Part shown: positions 7,121 to 8,100 of the stretch, piece by piece
Layout: every line of letters starts with the position of its first letter
Position numbering within the stretch: the stretch's first letter is position 1
Source of the DNA: Candidatus Sivonenia alaskensis PMM_0068
Lineage (GTDB): Bacteria; Cyanobacteriota; Cyanobacteriia; Gloeobacterales; PMM-0068
NCBI GenBank assembly: GCA_949127685.1
Contig: CASBPW010000114.1
Span: forward strand, 1 to 8,100
DNA: 8,100 nucleotides
Direction of reading: 5' to 3'
Notes under the pieces: model-generated
What the model was told of the DNA's origin: nothing
What the model saw: only the letters and a program-made list of their open reading frames with translations
The model's database searches: none
Translations under genes and position numbers: made by a program

Positions 7121-7300
7121 ATGGTCTGGTCGAAAAAGCCTTGGTGGTGTCAACCCTGGTCGATTGCCTTGACAGGAATTAGTCTCTTGAGCGGCTTGTA
7201 CTTTGTTTTTGGCCTTAACTGGCCTCTGTTTATGCTCGGCGCTCCGATTGTGGTCTGGATGGTTTTTTTTCTGGGCGTCTATCCAAACGTTGCGAAGTGA
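7121..7300 (+). CDS. Small two-helix membrane protein, conserved cyanobacterial type (probably DUF6737)
   Basis: This 59-residue gene opens with MVWSKKPWWCQPWSIALTG, a Trp-rich interfacial segment. A hydrophobic stretch follows (about 14-31), a short NWP turn, then a second hydrophobic stretch (about 35-53) ending in YPNVAK. Two membrane helices joined by a tight turn are likely. The KPWWCQPWSI sequence recalls a small cyanobacterial family that I believe is DUF6737; that name is from memory and its function is unknown. The start is set by AGGAG 5 nt upstream, and the gene begins 9 nt after the cupin stop, so it is probably the third gene of the glcD operon. A job linked to glycolate metabolism is only a positional guess. 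Confidence 0.75.
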   Translation: MVWSKKPWWCQPWSIALTGISLLSGLYFVFGLNWPLFMLGAPIVVWMVFFLGVYPNVAK

Positions 7301-7329
7301 GGCCCACCCATGCCAACCTCAAACGGGCC
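7301..7329 (+). other. Weak inverted repeat after the glcD operon
   Basis: GGCCC at 7301-7305, directly after the stop codon, can pair with GGGCC at 7325-7329 around a 19-nt loop. Only GATTTAAGTT follows, so the T-tract is poor. It may contribute to ending the operon transcript but is not a convincing terminator. Confidence 0.25.
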
Positions 7330-7397
7330 GATTTAAGTTAAGCCCTTGCCGATAATAAAGAAACTGGCGGGACTTCCGGGATGATCTGGTAGAGCAC

Positions 7398-7468
7398 CCT
7401 AATCCCCCCTAGCGAAGCTTCTCATTAGCGCAGCCTGCGGCAGGCATAGAGTAGTTGGGGGGCCTAAT
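7398..7468. repeat. 59-bp palindromic insertion-like element with 6-bp flanking direct repeats
   Basis: CCTAAT occurs at 7398-7403 and again at 7463-7468. Immediately inside each copy lie CCCCCC (7404-7409) and GGGGGG (7457-7462), which form terminal inverted repeats. The interior packs smaller palindromes: GAAGCTTC (7414-7421), CGCAG-C-CTGCG (7429-7439) and GCCTG-CGG-CAGGC (7433-7445). No coding frame of useful size is present. This layout, direct repeat, inverted end, palindromic core, inverted end, direct repeat, fits a tiny non-autonomous element with a 6-bp target duplication. The core also resembles short GC-rich palindromic dispersed repeats known in cyanobacterial intergenic DNA. As RNA the outer C6/G6 stem and inner hairpin could fold and help end transcription of the glcD operon, but there is no U-tract. 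Copy number elsewhere is unknown. Confidence 0.55.
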
Positions 7469-7483
7469 TTGCGAGGAATAAGC

Positions 7484-7508
7484 TAGAATATTGTCAAATG
7501 TAACATTT
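7484..7508 (+). promoter_or_regulatory. Dyad AAATGT-A-ACATTT next to a -10-like box, upstream of the lyase gene
   Basis: AAATGT and ACATTT (7496-7508) form a near-perfect dyad with a 1-nt centre. TAGAAT at 7484-7489 matches five of six -10 bases and would start transcription close to the dyad, but no acceptable -35 lies 16-18 bp upstream. A repressor or activator site is possible; I do not recognise the regulator, and it fits neither the NtcA pattern GTA-N8-TAC nor a typical Fur or Zur box. Confidence 0.3.
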
Positions 7509-7573
7509 CGTTGCATTGTGCTTTTCAGCGTGCTGCTCAGTGCTTCTTGAACTCTAATAGAGGTTAAACCTGG

Positions 7574-8100
7574 ATGTCTTTCCCCCTAGCAACTGCTCAG
7601 ATGTCTCTGGACTCCCTAGTAGCAGAGTTTTTTCAAAGATCAGAAGGGAAATGGAAATCTGAGCGGCGTTATTTCACCTTGAAGAGTGGGGAAGTGCAAG
7701 AAGTAGAAAGTTTACTCACCATTGAGTTCTTGGAAAAAGGTAGTGAAGAACTAATTCAACTTGCCCATGTTCATGAATTGTCCGATGAAACGGCTTTGGT
7801 CTGTGGCGTTAAGGCTAGCTGGGAAAGTACCTATCGTGGACCAAGTCAGAAGCAGTTGACAGGCTCCACCGTATTCGGAACCCTAGGCGACCTTCTTTAT
7901 CGGGATAGAGGATTTGCAACTTCCAAGCCTGTTACTGCAAAGTTTTCTTTTCCAGAGGCCAAAACCATGCGCCTGAGAACGGAGTATGGCGGGTCTGTAT
8001 TTGAAGAAGAAATCAAACTGATTGGTTCAGACTACCGCACCCGGCAAACCATTATCTCGCGGGCTGGCGAAGAGCAAATGATTGGTCAATATTTTGAAAA
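7574..8100 (+). CDS. CpeS/CpcS-type phycobiliprotein lyase, 3' end beyond window
   Basis: The frame stays open from the ATG at 7574 to the right edge (175 complete codons), so nearly all of the usual 170-200 residues are present. These lyases attach phycocyanobilin or related bilins to the Cys84-type position of phycobiliprotein subunits, using a lipocalin-like beta barrel. Family features include the opening EFFQRSEGKWKSERRYFTL (about 19-37), SLLTIEFLEKGSEELIQLA, a GVKASWES strand, the LTGSTVFG turn, DRGFATSKPVTAKFSF, and the Arg- and Glu-rich LRTEYGGSVFEEEIKLIG and YRTRQTIISRAGEEQMIGQY near the end. It is closer to the CpcS/CpeS fold than to CpcT or CpcE/F; the exact subgroup and chromophore are not clear. 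GAGG lies 10 nt before the ATG at 7574; a second in-frame ATG at 7601 is an alternative. It appears to stand alone, not in the glcD operon. Confidence 0.85.
   Translation, partial: MSFPLATAQMSLDSLVAEFFQRSEGKWKSERRYFTLKSGEVQEVESLLTIEFLEKGSEELIQLAHVHELSDETALVCGVKASWESTYRGPSQKQLTGSTVFGTLGDLLYRDRGFATSKPVTAKFSFPEAKTMRLRTEYGGSVFEEEIKLIGSDYRTRQTIISRAGEEQMIGQYFE

Noticed and set aside
7374..7450. tRNA-like stretch, with CTGGTAGAGCACC at 7386-7398 resembling a D-arm
   Set aside because: No matching acceptor stem, anticodon arm or T-loop (GTTCRA) follows at tRNA spacing, and the D-stem partner is missing; it overlaps the start of the palindromic element.
7301..7573. Additional small gene in the 273-bp intergenic region
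   Set aside because: Start codons there (for example at 7310 and 7381) lead to stops within a few codons; only repeat and possible regulatory structure is visible.
1..8100. Defence system, CRISPR array, prophage or biosynthetic cluster
   Set aside because: No spaced direct repeats, cas, integrase, transposase or toxin-antitoxin genes are seen; the genes are mainly housekeeping, and the NERD protein alone does not make a defence locus.

Overview
The window looks like ordinary cyanobacterial chromosome of roughly 50% GC. Three genes point to that phylum: a DUF1825 protein at 3216-3530, a 59-residue membrane protein with the KPWWCQPWSI segment typical of a small cyanobacterial family (7121-7300), and a CpeS/CpcS-type phycobiliprotein lyase running off the right edge. 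A GlcD-type glycolate dehydrogenase and a Fur-family regulator fit the same picture. I found no exact HIP1 octamer (GCGATCGC), so HIP1-rich lineages are less likely. I cannot name the genus.

Layout, left to right. The 3' two thirds of a eukaryotic-type Ser/Thr kinase (+; zinc ribbon, membrane anchor, helical tail) enters from the left edge. A 70-bp gap follows, then rsmI (+). rsmI overlaps the 3' end of a convergent membrane-anchored NERD-domain gene (-) by 34 bp. A 156-bp divergent spacer with a good sigma-70-like promoter leads to a two-gene operon (+), DUF1825 then a Fur-family regulator, joined by an ATGA overlap. The regulator ends tail to tail with proB (-), the two stop codons interlocked by 4 bp. 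proB and glcD diverge from a short spacer of about 70 bp. glcD starts a tight operon (+), glcD, cupin, 59-residue membrane protein, with gaps of 0 and 9 bp. A 273-bp intergenic region holds a 59-bp palindromic insertion-like element with 6-bp flanking direct repeats and two short dyads. The phycobiliprotein lyase gene (+) is cut by the right edge.

Functions are mostly housekeeping: rRNA methylation (RsmI), the first step of proline synthesis (ProB), glycolate oxidation in photorespiration (GlcD), metal or redox sensing (Fur family) and phycobilisome pigment attachment. I see no defence island, CRISPR array, prophage, transposase gene or biosynthetic cluster. The least explained parts are the kinase architecture, the membrane-anchored NERD protein, the cupin and small membrane protein coupled to glcD, and the MITE-like element at 7398-7468.
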